Assembly: GCA_052034255.1 (NCBI GenBank) | Contig: JBPOIU010000045.1 | Coordinates: 1 to 64,000, forward strand | Reading direction: 5' to 3' | DNA from: JADJEK01 sp052034255 | GTDB lineage: Bacteria > Planctomycetota > B15-G4 > JADJEK01 | DNA length: 64,000 nt | Part shown: positions 55,505 through 64,000 of the stretch, one piece after another | Layout of the letters: every line of letters starts with the position of its first letter | Position numbering within the stretch: position 1 is the first letter of the stretch | Translations under genes and position numbers: made by a program | Notes under the pieces: generated by a model | The model's input: the letters and a program-made list of their open reading frames with translations, nothing else | What the model was told of the DNA's origin: nothing | Databases searched by the model: none

Positions 55505-56524
55505 TCACATGCCGTCGGTCTTGATCGGCGGCGGCACCGCCGGATCGAGCGTCTCGGGCTTCTCCTTGGCGTCCGTGGGCGCCGGCGGCGTCTTGCCGTC
55601 GTGCTCGATCGTCGCGGGCAGCTCGCGCAACTTCAGTGCGTTGTCGCCGTCGATGGCGCTCGTCGCGTGCCCGGGATTGTCGGTACCCGCCGGCGGTTCT
55701 TGTCCGGTCAACGCCTTCTGTTCGGCGCTCCACCAGTCGTACGCCGCCTTCCACTCTTCGTAGTGTTCGAGCCAGTCCTTCTCGTCCGGGTTCAGCGCGC
55801 CGGTGCCGAGCACGACCTGGTTGTAGTAGAGCTGCGACTTCTTCGCCGGGATCCAGCCCTTCTCCGGCGGGAAGCGATCGAGCCACGCTTTGTATTGCGG
55901 CGGCGCTTCGAGATCCGCGGCGGCCTTCGCCGCCTTCGCTTGCGCGGCCTTCGCGGCGGCATCGGCTTCGGCCGCTTTCTTCGCAGCGCGCTGCTCGGAG
56001 ACCACGGCGAGGCGAACTTTCTCTTTCTCGACGCGCTTCGCGCGGTCGTCGCCCTGTTTGGTCTCGATCTTCGCGATGTGCTCGTTGGTCAATTTCTCGA
56101 GGCGCTCGACCGAACGCACGTCGCGGAAGCGGAAGCCGATCGACCCGTTCAGGCCGTTGAACCAGCGCAGCTCGATGAAGTCGTCGGCGGCGAACGCGCT
56201 GCCCGGTTGCTTCGCGTCGTCGTCGAACTTCTCGTCGAGAGTCTTGGTGCGGCGCACGACGCCGGTGAACTCTTCGCCCCAGTTCGTGACGAGTTTCACC
56301 TGGTACGACACGAAGTCGCCGGGCGCGCCGTCCGCGCCGGCCGTGACCATCGAGATCACCGGCTTCGCTTTGGCGTCGGCCTTGGCCGTGGCCTTCGCTT
56401 TCCGTGCCGGCGCCACTTTCGCGCCGCGCACGACCTTGTCGCCGCCGTGCGCTTCGCCCGCGAGCGTCGCGCAGCCTGCCACCACGATCGCCGCCACCGC
56501 CGACATCGACAACAACCGCTTCAT
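55505..56524 (-). CDS. Probable lipoprotein with Ala/Lys-rich coiled coil
   Basis: A 339-residue protein with a short N-terminus and a lipobox-like VVAGC at residues 14-18, so probably lipid-anchored. A Lys/Ala linker leads to a small beta domain (FVSYQVKLVTNWGEEFTGVV, FIELRWFNG). A charged coiled-coil rich in Ala and Lys (about 150-205) follows, then a Trp/Tyr-rich segment (YEEWKAAYDWW) and a Pro-rich tail. I recognise no family. ATG 56524 has GAGGTG with fair spacing. It lies 39 nt downstream of the ParA-like gene in the same direction and may be co-transcribed. Confidence 0.7.
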   Translation of the reverse strand: MKRLLSMSAVAAIVVAGCATLAGEAHGGDKVVRGAKVAPARKAKATAKADAKAKPVISMVTAGADGAPGDFVSYQVKLVTNWGEEFTGVVRRTKTLDEKFDDDAKQPGSAFAADDFIELRWFNGLNGSIGFRFRDVRSVERLEKLTNEHIAKIETKQGDDRAKRVEKEKVRLAVVSEQRAAKKAAEADAAAKAAQAKAAKAAADLEAPPQYKAWLDRFPPEKGWIPAKKSQLYYNQVVLGTGALNPDEKDWLEHYEEWKAAYDWWSAEQKALTGQEPPAGTDNPGHATSAIDGDNALKLRELPATIEHDGKTPPAPTDAKEKPETLDPAVPPPIKTDGM

Positions 56525-56563
56525 CGTCGCACCTCGCGCTGTGCCGCGCGGAGGCGCGGCGGG

Positions 56564-57352
56564 TCACGCGGTCGGCTTGGGCACGCCGCGACGCGCCAAG
56601 AACTCTTCGGCCAAGGCCTCGTAGTCCTGCGCGCCGTTGCTGTCCGCCGCGTACTCGAAGATGGTCTTCCCGGCGGACGGAGCCTCGGCCAATTTCACGT
56701 TTTGGCGGATCACCGTCTCGAACAACACTTCGCCGAACGACTTCTTCACTTCCTCGCGCACTTCGTGCGAGAGGTTGGCTTGCCCCTTCCACATGCAGAT
56801 CACGATGCCGCCGAGGCGCAGATTCGGATTGAGGCGGCCCCTCACGAGGTTTTGCACCTCGAGGTACCGCGCCATTCCCTGCAGCGCGAAGAACTCCGCC
56901 TGCAACGGAATCAGAGCCTCGTCGGCGGCCGTGAGCGCATTGATCGCGAGCAGGCCGAGCGACGGCGGACAGTCGACGAGTACTTCGTCGAACACCGCGG
57001 TTCTCTCATCGGCTTTTTGCAGCCGGTCCTTGAGGAAGTACTCCCGCCCCAATTCGTTCGCGAGCTCGACTTCGGCTCCGGCGAGATCGCCGGCACTGGG
57101 GACGAGGAACAGCCCCTCGGTCGACGTCGGCCGCGCGACGTCGGCGAGCGGCGCGTTCCCCATCAGCAGGTCGTAGGTCGTCGAACGCACCTGCGCGTGG
57201 TCCATCATCAAGTGGGCCGACAGGTTTGCCTGCGGGTCCAGGTCGACGAGCAACACGCGGAGGCCTTTGCGAGCGAGCGCCGCACCGAGGTTCACGGTCG
57301 TGGTCGTCTTGCCGACGCCACCCTTCTGGTTGATCACTGCGGTGATGCGCAA
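56564..57352 (-). CDS. ParA-family ATPase (Soj/ParA-like)
   Basis: A 262-residue ATPase with the deviant Walker A KGGVGKTTTTVNLGAAL (about residues 10-26), LLVDLDPQANLSAHL, then VLVDCPPSLGLLAINAL and IPLQAEFFALQGMARYL, all typical of chromosomal ParA/Soj. The start is TTG 57352, with GGAG seven bases upstream. ParA proteins usually act with ParB on DNA segregation, but no parB lies within the window, so it may belong to a dispersed par system or position another cargo. Two palindromes lie just upstream. Confidence 0.92.
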   Translation of the reverse strand: MRITAVINQKGGVGKTTTTVNLGAALARKGLRVLLVDLDPQANLSAHLMMDHAQVRSTTYDLLMGNAPLADVARPTSTEGLFLVPSAGDLAGAEVELANELGREYFLKDRLQKADERTAVFDEVLVDCPPSLGLLAINALTAADEALIPLQAEFFALQGMARYLEVQNLVRGRLNPNLRLGGIVICMWKGQANLSHEVREEVKKSFGEVLFETVIRQNVKLAEAPSAGKTIFEYAADSNGAQDYEALAEEFLARRGVPKPTA

Positions 57353-57391
57353 GGGCCCGCTCCGGACGCGAAGGGCGACAGTGTACGGATC

Positions 57392-57416
57392 GGCCGGCGG
57401 GATTCATCCGCCGGCC
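57392..57416. repeat. Inverted repeat upstream of the ParA-like gene
   Basis: Perfect 9-bp arms ggccggcgg (57392-57400) and ccgccggcc (57408-57416) with a 7-nt loop, about 40 bp before the TTG start. It may be a leader hairpin or an operator. Confidence 0.75.
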
Positions 57417-57433
57417 CACGGTCCGCGATCGCA

Positions 57434-57463
57434 CCCCGCGTTCGGACGATTCCGAACGCGGGG
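57434..57463. repeat. 30-bp palindrome in the divergent ParA/TPR region
   Basis: Perfect 13-bp arms ccccgcgttcgga and tccgaacgcgggg around the loop cgat. It sits between two divergent genes and is a good candidate for an operator or a transcript hairpin. It does not match the usual parS core. Confidence 0.85.
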
Positions 57464-57514
57464 CCGACGTTCGAGGCTCGGCAGCAGCCCCCACCGGACT
57501 GGTAATGTGCCCGG

Positions 57515-58801
57515 ATGGAACCCATGCCGCCCGATGTCCCGACGCTGGTCGCCCGCGCCCAAGCCATGGAAAACGCCGCGCCGAGGGACGCCCTGCGCCT
57601 GCTGTTCGATGTCTTCGCCAGCGAGCCGACGCATGGCGATGCCTTGGCGCTGGCGGCCCGCGTCGCGAAACGCCTTGCCGCCGAACGCGAGACCGCGTTG
57701 TTCGAAGCCCTGGCGCAGGATTCCGACGACGTCCAGGCGCTGTTCGATCTCGGGTACTGGTTCGTCGAGTCGGGACTGCCCCGCGTCGGTCGCGCATTCC
57801 TCGAACGCTGCCACGCCGCCATGCCCGAGCAACGGCAGGTCGCGTACGAGCTGGCGTACGCCCGCTGCGCGTCCGGCGAGTTCCGCGGCGCGGTGCCCTT
57901 GCTCGAGCGCGTCGCGAACGACGACGCATCGCATGGCGCGATGGGTTTCGCCGCCCGTTCGCTGCTGGTCCAGGCCCACGTGTTCGCCCACGAGCTCGAC
58001 GCGGCGCGCGCCGACTTCGATCGGTTGTCGGCCGCGCAGGGCGATGCCGACGCGGATGCGCAGATCGACGCCCTGGCGCAACTGCTGGCGCGCGCCGAAC
58101 GCATGACGCGCAAGAGCGCGTACGGCCCGCGCGAGTGGTTGTTCGTCGCGCACGGCGCGGCGCTGCTGCACGTTGCGCGCAACGAGCGCGATCCGTTGCC
58201 CGCGTTCACCGCGGGCCTCGATTGGCTCGCCGGGATGCTGCGGCGACTCGAGAGCTTGCTGGCCGCGGTCGACGTCGTCCCGGGCCGCGTGCAGTGGATC
58301 AACGACTCGATGATGCCGCTCGCGCTCGCGCTCGCCGAGCGCATCGGCGCCGAGCCCGGCGCGTATCGCCCCGACCACGACCGTCAGACGTTGGTGATGC
58401 TGAAGGACCCGCGCGACGCGCAAGCCGTGCTCGAGGAGTTGCAAAGCCGCGAGGAAGGCAGCGACACGTTCGCGTTGTCGCTCGATCCGCGGCTGTCGTA
58501 TTCGATCTGCCCCGAACTCGTCGGCCAGTTCGCGACCAGCGTGCGGCTGCCGTGGGAGGAGCGGTTCGAGTTCAGTGCGAGCTCGGCGCAGGATGCGCGT
58601 CTGGCGCACGTCGAGCGCGACACGCGCTCCGCCGAAGCGTTGGCGGACGAGCTGATCGACTCGATGATCCAACTCGAGGGCGACGAGGGTGACCGCAAGA
58701 CGCTGAACCGCTGGTACGTGCCGCAGAAGGATCTGCTGTTGCTCGGCAACTACGGCGCGCATCCGGCGCGACGCGTGTTCACTCCGCGCCCGGGAGCTTG
58801 A
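57515..58801 (+). CDS. TPR-like helical protein, unknown function
   Basis: A 428-residue cytoplasmic protein without signal or membrane segment. The first ~200 residues are TPR-like helical repeats (ALFDLGYWFVESGLPRVGRA, VAYELAYARCASGEFRGAVP). The second half is a different, mixed domain with LVMLKDPRDAQAVLEELQSR and a Trp/Tyr-bearing end (LNRWYVPQKDLLLLGNYG). I do not know a family for it. ATG 57515 is the first good start. It is divergent from the ParA-like gene and convergent with the next gene, so it is probably a single-gene unit. Confidence 0.7.
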   Translation: MEPMPPDVPTLVARAQAMENAAPRDALRLLFDVFASEPTHGDALALAARVAKRLAAERETALFEALAQDSDDVQALFDLGYWFVESGLPRVGRAFLERCHAAMPEQRQVAYELAYARCASGEFRGAVPLLERVANDDASHGAMGFAARSLLVQAHVFAHELDAARADFDRLSAAQGDADADAQIDALAQLLARAERMTRKSAYGPREWLFVAHGAALLHVARNERDPLPAFTAGLDWLAGMLRRLESLLAAVDVVPGRVQWINDSMMPLALALAERIGAEPGAYRPDHDRQTLVMLKDPRDAQAVLEELQSREEGSDTFALSLDPRLSYSICPELVGQFATSVRLPWEERFEFSASSAQDARLAHVERDTRSAEALADELIDSMIQLEGDEGDRKTLNRWYVPQKDLLLLGNYGAHPARRVFTPRPGA

Positions 58802-58855
58802 CCGAACCGTCGAGCCACGACGCTCGTTCGCCGCGCCTGCAGGCCGGCGTTCCGG

Positions 58856-60319
58856 TCACTCGAGAACCCGCAGAGCCAACGCTTCGAGATCGATCGTCTG
58901 GTCGAGGCCGGTGTACAGCACGACCGTCTCGGCCTTGCGCCGCACGCCGCCGAGCACTTCGTTCGCGAGGGTCGTCGCGCGGGCATCGGCGCGCTCGGCG
59001 TCGACGATCACTCGATTCGCCGCGTCCTTCGTCGGCGCGTACAGGCGTTCGAGAACTTTGCACGCGACGTCGAACGTCTCGATCGCGTCGGCGGTCGTGT
59101 CGGATGCGATGACCCATTCCACGATGACGCGGCCGTCGGCATGGGAGTACGCGCGCATGCGATCGCCGCCGAAGCCGCGCTGGGCGAGCAATGCGCGGGT
59201 CGGATCGGCGCAGAGTCGAAACACCGTCTCGGTTCCCGCCGCGCCGAACTCCCCGTCGAAACACGCCGTGAAGCCGGGCGGCAGCAAGTCGACGACGTCA
59301 CGCGCTTCGACGTGATGCGGTTCGTCGACGCCTTCGGCGTCGCGGATCTTCTCCGGCCACAGCACCTGTTCGGTCGACCGCGGCGGGAGGCGCCACGCCT
59401 TCTCGAGCGCGGCCTCTCCGCCCGCATCGCGCAAGGCTTCGACGAGCCGCTCGCCGGCATCGGCGGCAAACGTCGAGGTCGCGACGACGAACGCCGGGAC
59501 CTGCGGCGGTGCGAGCGGGCGAGTTTCGTGCGTCCACTCCGCGTTCGCACGACCCACGAACTCGTCGGCCAACTCGGCAGAGAATCGCATGCCGTAACGC
59601 CGCGTCCAGTACCGGGCCTCGCCTTCGGCCAAGCACTCGAACGCCCGCGCGCGATCCGACAGCAGCGATGCGTCGGGAGCATCCAGCGGCGTCAAGTCGA
59701 TCGACTCGTCGCGCAGCGCGAGCAGCGCGGCGCGCACCAATTCACCGTGGTCGCGCAGCGGTTCGGTCTCGCCCAGATGGACGACGATCGTGTCGCGCGC
59801 GGAGTCGTGGTAGGCGCCGGAGGGCGGCGTCGCCCAGTCCTGCCACACCGCCGGCAAGTCGACCTCGGCGGGCACCGCGCCGAGCGCGCGCAACACCGTC
59901 TGCAGGCCGTGCAGAGTCGACGGACGCATGCGCTGCGCGAACCGCTCGCGGCTTCGAGCACCCCATGCGGCGGCGTCGAGGACTTCGCATTCCGGTCGTG
60001 AGGCGAAGCCCCGGCCGGTCAGGATCTCGACGCGCGTCAACACCCGCTGCACCGCAGCGGCGGCGTCGGACGCATCGGCCGCACCGGCGACCGGCACCGG
60101 CGACGCGAGCGGCGAGAGTGACAGCCCGGGTCCTGGCCCGGGTGCTGGCCCGGGTGCTGGCCCGGGTGGCGGCGTCGCCGCGCCTGCCGCTGTCGGTCCC
60201 ACCTGGGCGTGCGCGACTTGGCTCGCGGCCCGCGTTCGAGGCGATCCGTAAAGGAAGGCCACGCAGGACGCGGCGACCACGACTCGAACCGTCACGTTTG
60301 CCAACCGAGTCCCGCCCAC
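58856..60319 (-). CDS. Exported protein resembling a degenerate metallopeptidase
   Basis: About 487 residues. GTG 60319, with GAGG close upstream, gives a signal-like N-terminus (VVVAASCVAFLYGS). A Pro/Gly/Ala linker built on PGPAPGPAPG-type repeats follows. The main domain has the layout of a bacterial zincin family (strand with a turn GAYHDSARDTIVVHLG, a helix, then ECLAEGEARY), but the helix that should carry HExxH reads GELVRAALLALRDE, so the zinc histidines are gone. That kinship is my inference. TTG 60304 and GTG 60295 are other starts. The gene shares its upstream region with the divergent TIGR03960-like gene. Confidence 0.6.
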   Translation of the reverse strand: MGGTRLANVTVRVVVAASCVAFLYGSPRTRAASQVAHAQVGPTAAGAATPPPGPAPGPAPGPGPGLSLSPLASPVPVAGAADASDAAAAVQRVLTRVEILTGRGFASRPECEVLDAAAWGARSRERFAQRMRPSTLHGLQTVLRALGAVPAEVDLPAVWQDWATPPSGAYHDSARDTIVVHLGETEPLRDHGELVRAALLALRDESIDLTPLDAPDASLLSDRARAFECLAEGEARYWTRRYGMRFSAELADEFVGRANAEWTHETRPLAPPQVPAFVVATSTFAADAGERLVEALRDAGGEAALEKAWRLPPRSTEQVLWPEKIRDAEGVDEPHHVEARDVVDLLPPGFTACFDGEFGAAGTETVFRLCADPTRALLAQRGFGGDRMRAYSHADGRVIVEWVIASDTTADAIETFDVACKVLERLYAPTKDAANRVIVDAERADARATTLANEVLGGVRRKAETVVLYTGLDQTIDLEALALRVLE

Positions 60320-60383
60320 GTTTCCTCTTAAATGGGAGCCGTCCGCCCGGACCCCGGTCGGAACCCTGTTCGCGGAGCTCCTC

Positions 60384-62363
60384 ATGTCGAGTGTGTTGGA
60401 TCGTATCCGTCCGTTCCTGGCTGGCGTCAAGACCCCCGCCCAGTACGTCGGACAGGAATGGAATGCGGTGGTGAAGGATCCGACCCAAGTGCGGCTGCGG
60501 GTCGCGATCGCGTTCCCCGACTCGTACGACGTCGGCATGAGCCACCTCGGCTTGAAGATCCTCTACGGCGTCATGAACACCCTCGACTTCGTCTGGTGTG
60601 AGCGGGCCTTCGCCCCGTGGATGGACATGGGCGACGAGCTGGTGCGCCGCGACATCCCGCTCGCGACCCGGGAATCCCACACCCCGCTGTCCGAGCTCGA
60701 CGTCCTCGGCTTCTCGCTGCAGAGCGAGCTCACGTACTCGAACGTCTTGCACATGCTCGCACTCGGTCGCGTGCCGTTGCTCGCTGCCGAGCGCGGCGAG
60801 CGCGATCCGATCGTCATCGCCGGCGGCTCGGGGGCCACGCATCCCGAACCTCTGGCCGACTTCGTCGACGTGTTCTTCGTCGGCGACGGCGAAGAAGCGG
60901 TGCTCGAGTTCTTGAAGACGATCGACGCCGCCAAGTCCGCTGGCGCCTCGCGCGCCGACACGCTGCTCGAAGTCGCGCGCCGCCACCCGTACTGCTACGT
61001 GCCGCGCTTCTACGAACCCCGCTACGACAGCGACGGCGCGTATGCCGGCCTGACCCCGCTCCGCGACGACGTGCCGACGGTGATCGAAGGCGCGCAGGTC
61101 TTCGACTTCGAGACCTGCTACGTCCCGACCGCTCCGATCGTCCCCGCCACGCGCGTGGTCCACGACCGCGTCATGGTCGAGATCATGCGCGGCTGCACGC
61201 GCGGCTGCCGCTTCTGCCAAGCCGGCATGCTGAAGCGTCCGGTGCGCGCGCGCAGCCCGAAGCGCATCGTCGAGATCGCACTCGAGACGCTGAAGAACAC
61301 CGGTTACGACGAGGTCTCGCTGCAGTCCTTGTCGTCGGGCGACTACCCGGCGATCCTCGACCTCTTGGCCTTGTGCGACGAGGAGTTCGCGAAAGTCCGC
61401 GTCGGGCTCGCGTTGCCGAGCCTGCGCGTCACGCAGCAGCTCGCGCTGCTCCCCGGCCGCATGAAGACCGTCCGCAAGGCCGGACTGACGATGGCGCCGG
61501 AAGTCGGCACCGATCACCTGCGCCGGATCCTGTCCAAGGAGATCAAGAACGAAGACCTGCTGCTCACGGCCGCGGCCGCGTTCGATCACGGCTGGGACCT
61601 GGTGAAGCTCTACTTCATGATCGGCAACCCGGCGGAAACCGCCGAGGACGTCCTGGCGATCTACGGCATGGCCGACGAGGTCTCGCGCCTGCGCCGCCAG
61701 CGCACCAGCAAGCCGAACGCATTCGTGAACGTCACGGTGTCGAACTTCGTGCCGAAGCCGTTCACGCCGTTCCAGTGGGCGCGGATGCTCGGCATCGAAG
61801 AGATCAAGGAGCGCCAGCAGATGCTGCGCGCCGCGTGCTCGAACCGGAAGGTCGCGTTCAAGTTCCACAAGGCCGAGTCGTCGACGCTCGAAGCCGTGCT
61901 CGCGCGCGGCGACCGTCGCTTGGGCAAGACGTTGCTCGCCGCGCATCGTCACGGCGCGCGCTTCGATGCGTGGGACGAGGGCTTCCGATGGGAAGCATGG
62001 CAGGCGGCGTTCGCGGAGACCGGACTCGACGTGGAGCGCATGGTCAACGCCACACTCGACCCGAGCAAGCCTCTGCCGTGGGACCACATCGCTCCCGGCG
62101 TCGAGAAGAAGTTCCTGTTGAAGGAGTGGGAACGCTCCGGCCGCGCCGAGCCGTCGGCCGACTGCTTCGGGCCGCGCTGCCACGCGTGCGGCGTCGACGC
62201 GAAGTTGTGCTTCCACTTCAAACGCGGCTTCCCGCTGCCGGCCGACAAGCCGAAGGACTCGATGCACTTCCTCGGCGATCGGCTGATGAACAAGACCTTC
62301 GCCGTCGCCCCGCGCCCCAACAGCGCGACCGTCCACGACGCGGAGGCCTCGCCCGTCGCCTGA
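60384..62363 (+). CDS. TIGR03960-like B12-binding-type radical SAM protein
   Basis: A 659-residue protein. The N-terminal ~200 residues are the B12-binding-like domain (IAFPDSYDVGMSHLGLKILY, IVIAGGSGATHPEPLADFVD). The radical SAM domain follows with IMRGCTRGCRFCQAGM, then SLSSGDYP and GLTMAPEVGTDHLR. The C-terminal part has a Cys-rich segment (CFGPRCHACGVDAKLC). This order is that of the TIGR03960 family, of unknown reaction and often beside a DUF2344 gene. None is seen here; the ABC exporter follows after 22 nt. Start ATG 60384 has GGAG upstream. Length is slightly above usual. Confidence 0.92.
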   Translation: MSSVLDRIRPFLAGVKTPAQYVGQEWNAVVKDPTQVRLRVAIAFPDSYDVGMSHLGLKILYGVMNTLDFVWCERAFAPWMDMGDELVRRDIPLATRESHTPLSELDVLGFSLQSELTYSNVLHMLALGRVPLLAAERGERDPIVIAGGSGATHPEPLADFVDVFFVGDGEEAVLEFLKTIDAAKSAGASRADTLLEVARRHPYCYVPRFYEPRYDSDGAYAGLTPLRDDVPTVIEGAQVFDFETCYVPTAPIVPATRVVHDRVMVEIMRGCTRGCRFCQAGMLKRPVRARSPKRIVEIALETLKNTGYDEVSLQSLSSGDYPAILDLLALCDEEFAKVRVGLALPSLRVTQQLALLPGRMKTVRKAGLTMAPEVGTDHLRRILSKEIKNEDLLLTAAAAFDHGWDLVKLYFMIGNPAETAEDVLAIYGMADEVSRLRRQRTSKPNAFVNVTVSNFVPKPFTPFQWARMLGIEEIKERQQMLRAACSNRKVAFKFHKAESSTLEAVLARGDRRLGKTLLAAHRHGARFDAWDEGFRWEAWQAAFAETGLDVERMVNATLDPSKPLPWDHIAPGVEKKFLLKEWERSGRAEPSADCFGPRCHACGVDAKLCFHFKRGFPLPADKPKDSMHFLGDRLMNKTFAVAPRPNSATVHDAEASPVA

Positions 62364-62385
62364 GCGACCCGCGGTCCCTTCGCCC

Positions 62386-64000
62386 ATGCGCAACGACTTC
62401 CGGCGCGCGTTCGCGTACGCCCCTCGCTACCGCAACGACCTCGTCCTCGGCCTCGGCGCGATCCCATTCGCGCGCGCGACCGAGCTCGCGATCCCGTGGT
62501 TCCTGATGCAGGCGATCGACGGTCTGCAGCGCGGGAACCTGCGGCATGCGCTGGCGACCTATTTCGCGATCGTGCTCGGTCTCGCCACGCTGAAGGGCGT
62601 CCTCAAATTCGCGATGCGCTGGTACGTCGTCCGCGCCTCGCGGCGCTTCGAGCAGGATCTGCGCGACGATCTCTACGCGCACCTGCTGACGCTGTCGCCG
62701 GCCTGGTTCCAGTCGCAGCGCACCGGCGATTTGATGGCGCGACTGACGTCGGACCTCGAAGCCGTCCGCATGTTCCTCGGGCCGGGCACGATGTACGTCG
62801 CGGAGACGCTGGCGCTGCTGCCGCCGGTACTCGTCATGCTGACCATCTACTCATGGCGGCTCGCGCTGTTGCTGCTCGTTCCGATCGCGTTGATCGCATG
62901 GGCGATGAAGCACTACGCCGAACCGATCCACGTCGAATCGACGAAGGCGCAAGAAACGCTGTCGGCGCTGTCGAACGTCGCGCAGGAGAACTTCGCCGGC
63001 ATCCGCGTCGTGCGCGCGTTCGGGCGCGAGGGCGTGGAGTCGCAACGGTTCGCCGGTTTTTCCGAGGACTACCGCAAGCAGCAAGTCCGCGTCGCCGACA
63101 TGCGCGCGCGCTCCTGGGCGTTCATCCTCGGCGCGAAGGACTTCGGCGTACTGGTGTTGATCGGGGCCGGCTGCATCGAGCTCTATCTCGATCACTTGAG
63201 CGTCGGCGAGTTCTTCTTCTTCAACTGGTGCCTCGGCCTGCTGTTCTGGCCCATGGTCGCGCTCGGCTGGATGGTCGGCATGTATCAACGCGGCAAGGCC
63301 TCGATGGCGCGGCTCGAACAACTGTTCGCCGCCACGCCCGCGCTGCCGATGCCGCGCGATCCGCATCGACCGGCGACGATCGCCGGCGACGTGGAGTTCC
63401 ACGAGCTCACGGTGAAGCTCGGCGACCGCGTGGCGCTCGATCGCGTCTCGGTGCGTATTCCCGCTGGAACGGTGCTCGGCATCACCGGCCGCACGGGCTC
63501 GGGCAAGTCGACGCTGGCCCAGGTGTTGCCGCGCTTGGTCGACGTTCCACCGGGCATGGCGTTCGTCGACGGCGTCGACATCACGCGCTTCGATCCCACC
63601 GTTCTGCGCCGCGCGATCGGTTATGTCCCGCAGGAGGCCTTCCTGTTCGCCGATCGCGTGCGGTCGAACCTCGCGCTCGGCCGCGACGACGACGCCCTCG
63701 ACCCATTGCGTGAAGCGGCGACGCACGCCCACGTCGACGCCGAACTATCCGAGCTACCGCTCGGCTACGAGTCGATCGTCGGCGAACGCGGCGTGACGTT
63801 GTCGGGCGGCCAACGCCAACGTTCCACGCTGGCGCGTGCTCTGGCGGCTCATCCGCGCATCCTGGTGCTCGACGACTGTCTCTCCGCCGTCGACACGGAG
63901 ACCGAATCGCGCATCCTCGCCGAGCTGACGCGCGCGCTCCTGAGCAAGACCGCGCTGCTCGTCTCGCATCGCGTGGCCGCACTCGGGCTGTGCGACGAAG
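62386..64000 (+). CDS. ABC-type exporter half-transporter (cut by window end)
   Basis: The first 538 codons of an ABC exporter. About six membrane helices (residues 1-310) with the usual QRTGDLMARLTSDLEAVR loop precede a nucleotide-binding domain: Walker A GRTGSGKST (Lys374), Q-loop YVPQEAFLFAD, signature TLSGGQRQRS (about 472), Walker B ILVLDDCLSAVD and H-loop SHRVA (His528). The residue after Walker B Asp496 is Asp497 instead of the catalytic Glu, as in the weaker half of heterodimeric exporters (MdlA/YheI type). A partner would be expected downstream, outside the window. The stop is not reached. Confidence 0.92.
   Translation, partial: MRNDFRRAFAYAPRYRNDLVLGLGAIPFARATELAIPWFLMQAIDGLQRGNLRHALATYFAIVLGLATLKGVLKFAMRWYVVRASRRFEQDLRDDLYAHLLTLSPAWFQSQRTGDLMARLTSDLEAVRMFLGPGTMYVAETLALLPPVLVMLTIYSWRLALLLLVPIALIAWAMKHYAEPIHVESTKAQETLSALSNVAQENFAGIRVVRAFGREGVESQRFAGFSEDYRKQQVRVADMRARSWAFILGAKDFGVLVLIGAGCIELYLDHLSVGEFFFFNWCLGLLFWPMVALGWMVGMYQRGKASMARLEQLFAATPALPMPRDPHRPATIAGDVEFHELTVKLGDRVALDRVSVRIPAGTVLGITGRTGSGKSTLAQVLPRLVDVPPGMAFVDGVDITRFDPTVLRRAIGYVPQEAFLFADRVRSNLALGRDDDALDPLREAATHAHVDAELSELPLGYESIVGERGVTLSGGQRQRSTLARALAAHPRILVLDDCLSAVDTETESRILAELTRALLSKTALLVSHRVAALGLCDE

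Noticed and set aside
57392..57463. parS centromere sites beside the ParA-like gene
   Set aside because: The palindromes do not resemble the usual tgtttcacgtgaaaca-type core, and no parB is present.
1..64000. tRNA, rRNA, CRISPR arrays, transposases or integrases
   Set aside because: I looked for typical tRNA TPsiC-like ends, repeat-spacer patterns and DDE or Tyr-recombinase motifs and saw none. A weak tRNA-like structure could be missed by eye.

Overview
This is a 64-kb, very GC-rich bacterial chromosomal window. Non-ATG starts (GTG, TTG and one probable CTG) are common and genes overlap by a few bases. The gene content points to Planctomycetota, probably one of the high-GC deep lineages. 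Evidence: a planctomycete-type ECF_SF sigma factor overlapping a Ser/Thr kinase-TPR gene, three ECF sigma factors fused to a membrane helix and long beta-sandwich tails, FG-GAP and beta-helix secreted proteins, secreted prenyltransferase-repeat proteins, and lpxK, which implies lipid A and an outer membrane. The assignment is inferred from gene families only; there is no rRNA or tRNA gene in the window.

Layout. 1-660: a gene-poor edge with two copies of a ~150-bp repeat. 660-4342: a thiol-dioxygenase-like cupin facing two DUF3592 proteins, one carrying a degenerate M48-like domain. 4379-8460: a tightly overlapped 5-oxoprolinase operon (pxpB-pxpC-pxpA) with the DUF969/DUF979 membrane pair. 8525-19360: a secreted protein, a HEAT-repeat protein, a diacylglycerol-kinase-like protein, a prenyltransferase-repeat protein coupled to a GT-C-like membrane protein, a radical SAM/SPASM protein, a PRC-barrel protein and a GNQG-repeat protein. 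19585-28790: three tandem ECF sigma-transmembrane-beta-sandwich fusions. 28989-31901: a membrane SGNH hydrolase and a seven-repeat FG-GAP protein. 31929-36554: glutamate dehydrogenase, bipA/typA and a flavoprotein in one overlapping operon; the flavoprotein appears to start at CTG. 36724-39938: ECF_SF sigma and STK-TPR. 40140-47608: a beta-helix secreted protein, then OPT transporter, cNMP-MscS channel and GT39-like protein, with a divergent class-II cAMP phosphodiesterase. 47953-51856: ECF sigma, anti-sigma-like membrane protein and TPR-CHAT caspase-like protein. 51881-64000: a secreted protein, two large hairpins, lpxK, a lipoprotein, a ParA-like ATPase, a TPR protein, a degenerate metallopeptidase-like secreted protein, a TIGR03960-like radical SAM protein and a truncated ABC exporter.

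The main theme is signal transduction by alternative sigma factors, with three different wirings in about 32 kb: sigma fused to its own membrane anchor and outside domain (three tandem copies), sigma co-translated with a Ser/Thr kinase, and sigma with an anti-sigma-like membrane protein and a caspase-like protease. The last resembles in outline the TPR-CHAT/Csx30/RpoE circuit of type III-E CRISPR systems, but has no CRISPR parts and a probably exported protease. A second theme is possible cyclic-nucleotide signalling (cNMP-gated channel beside a phosphodiesterase). A third is glutamate/pyroglutamate metabolism (pxp operon and glutamate dehydrogenase), although these loci are about 27 kb apart.
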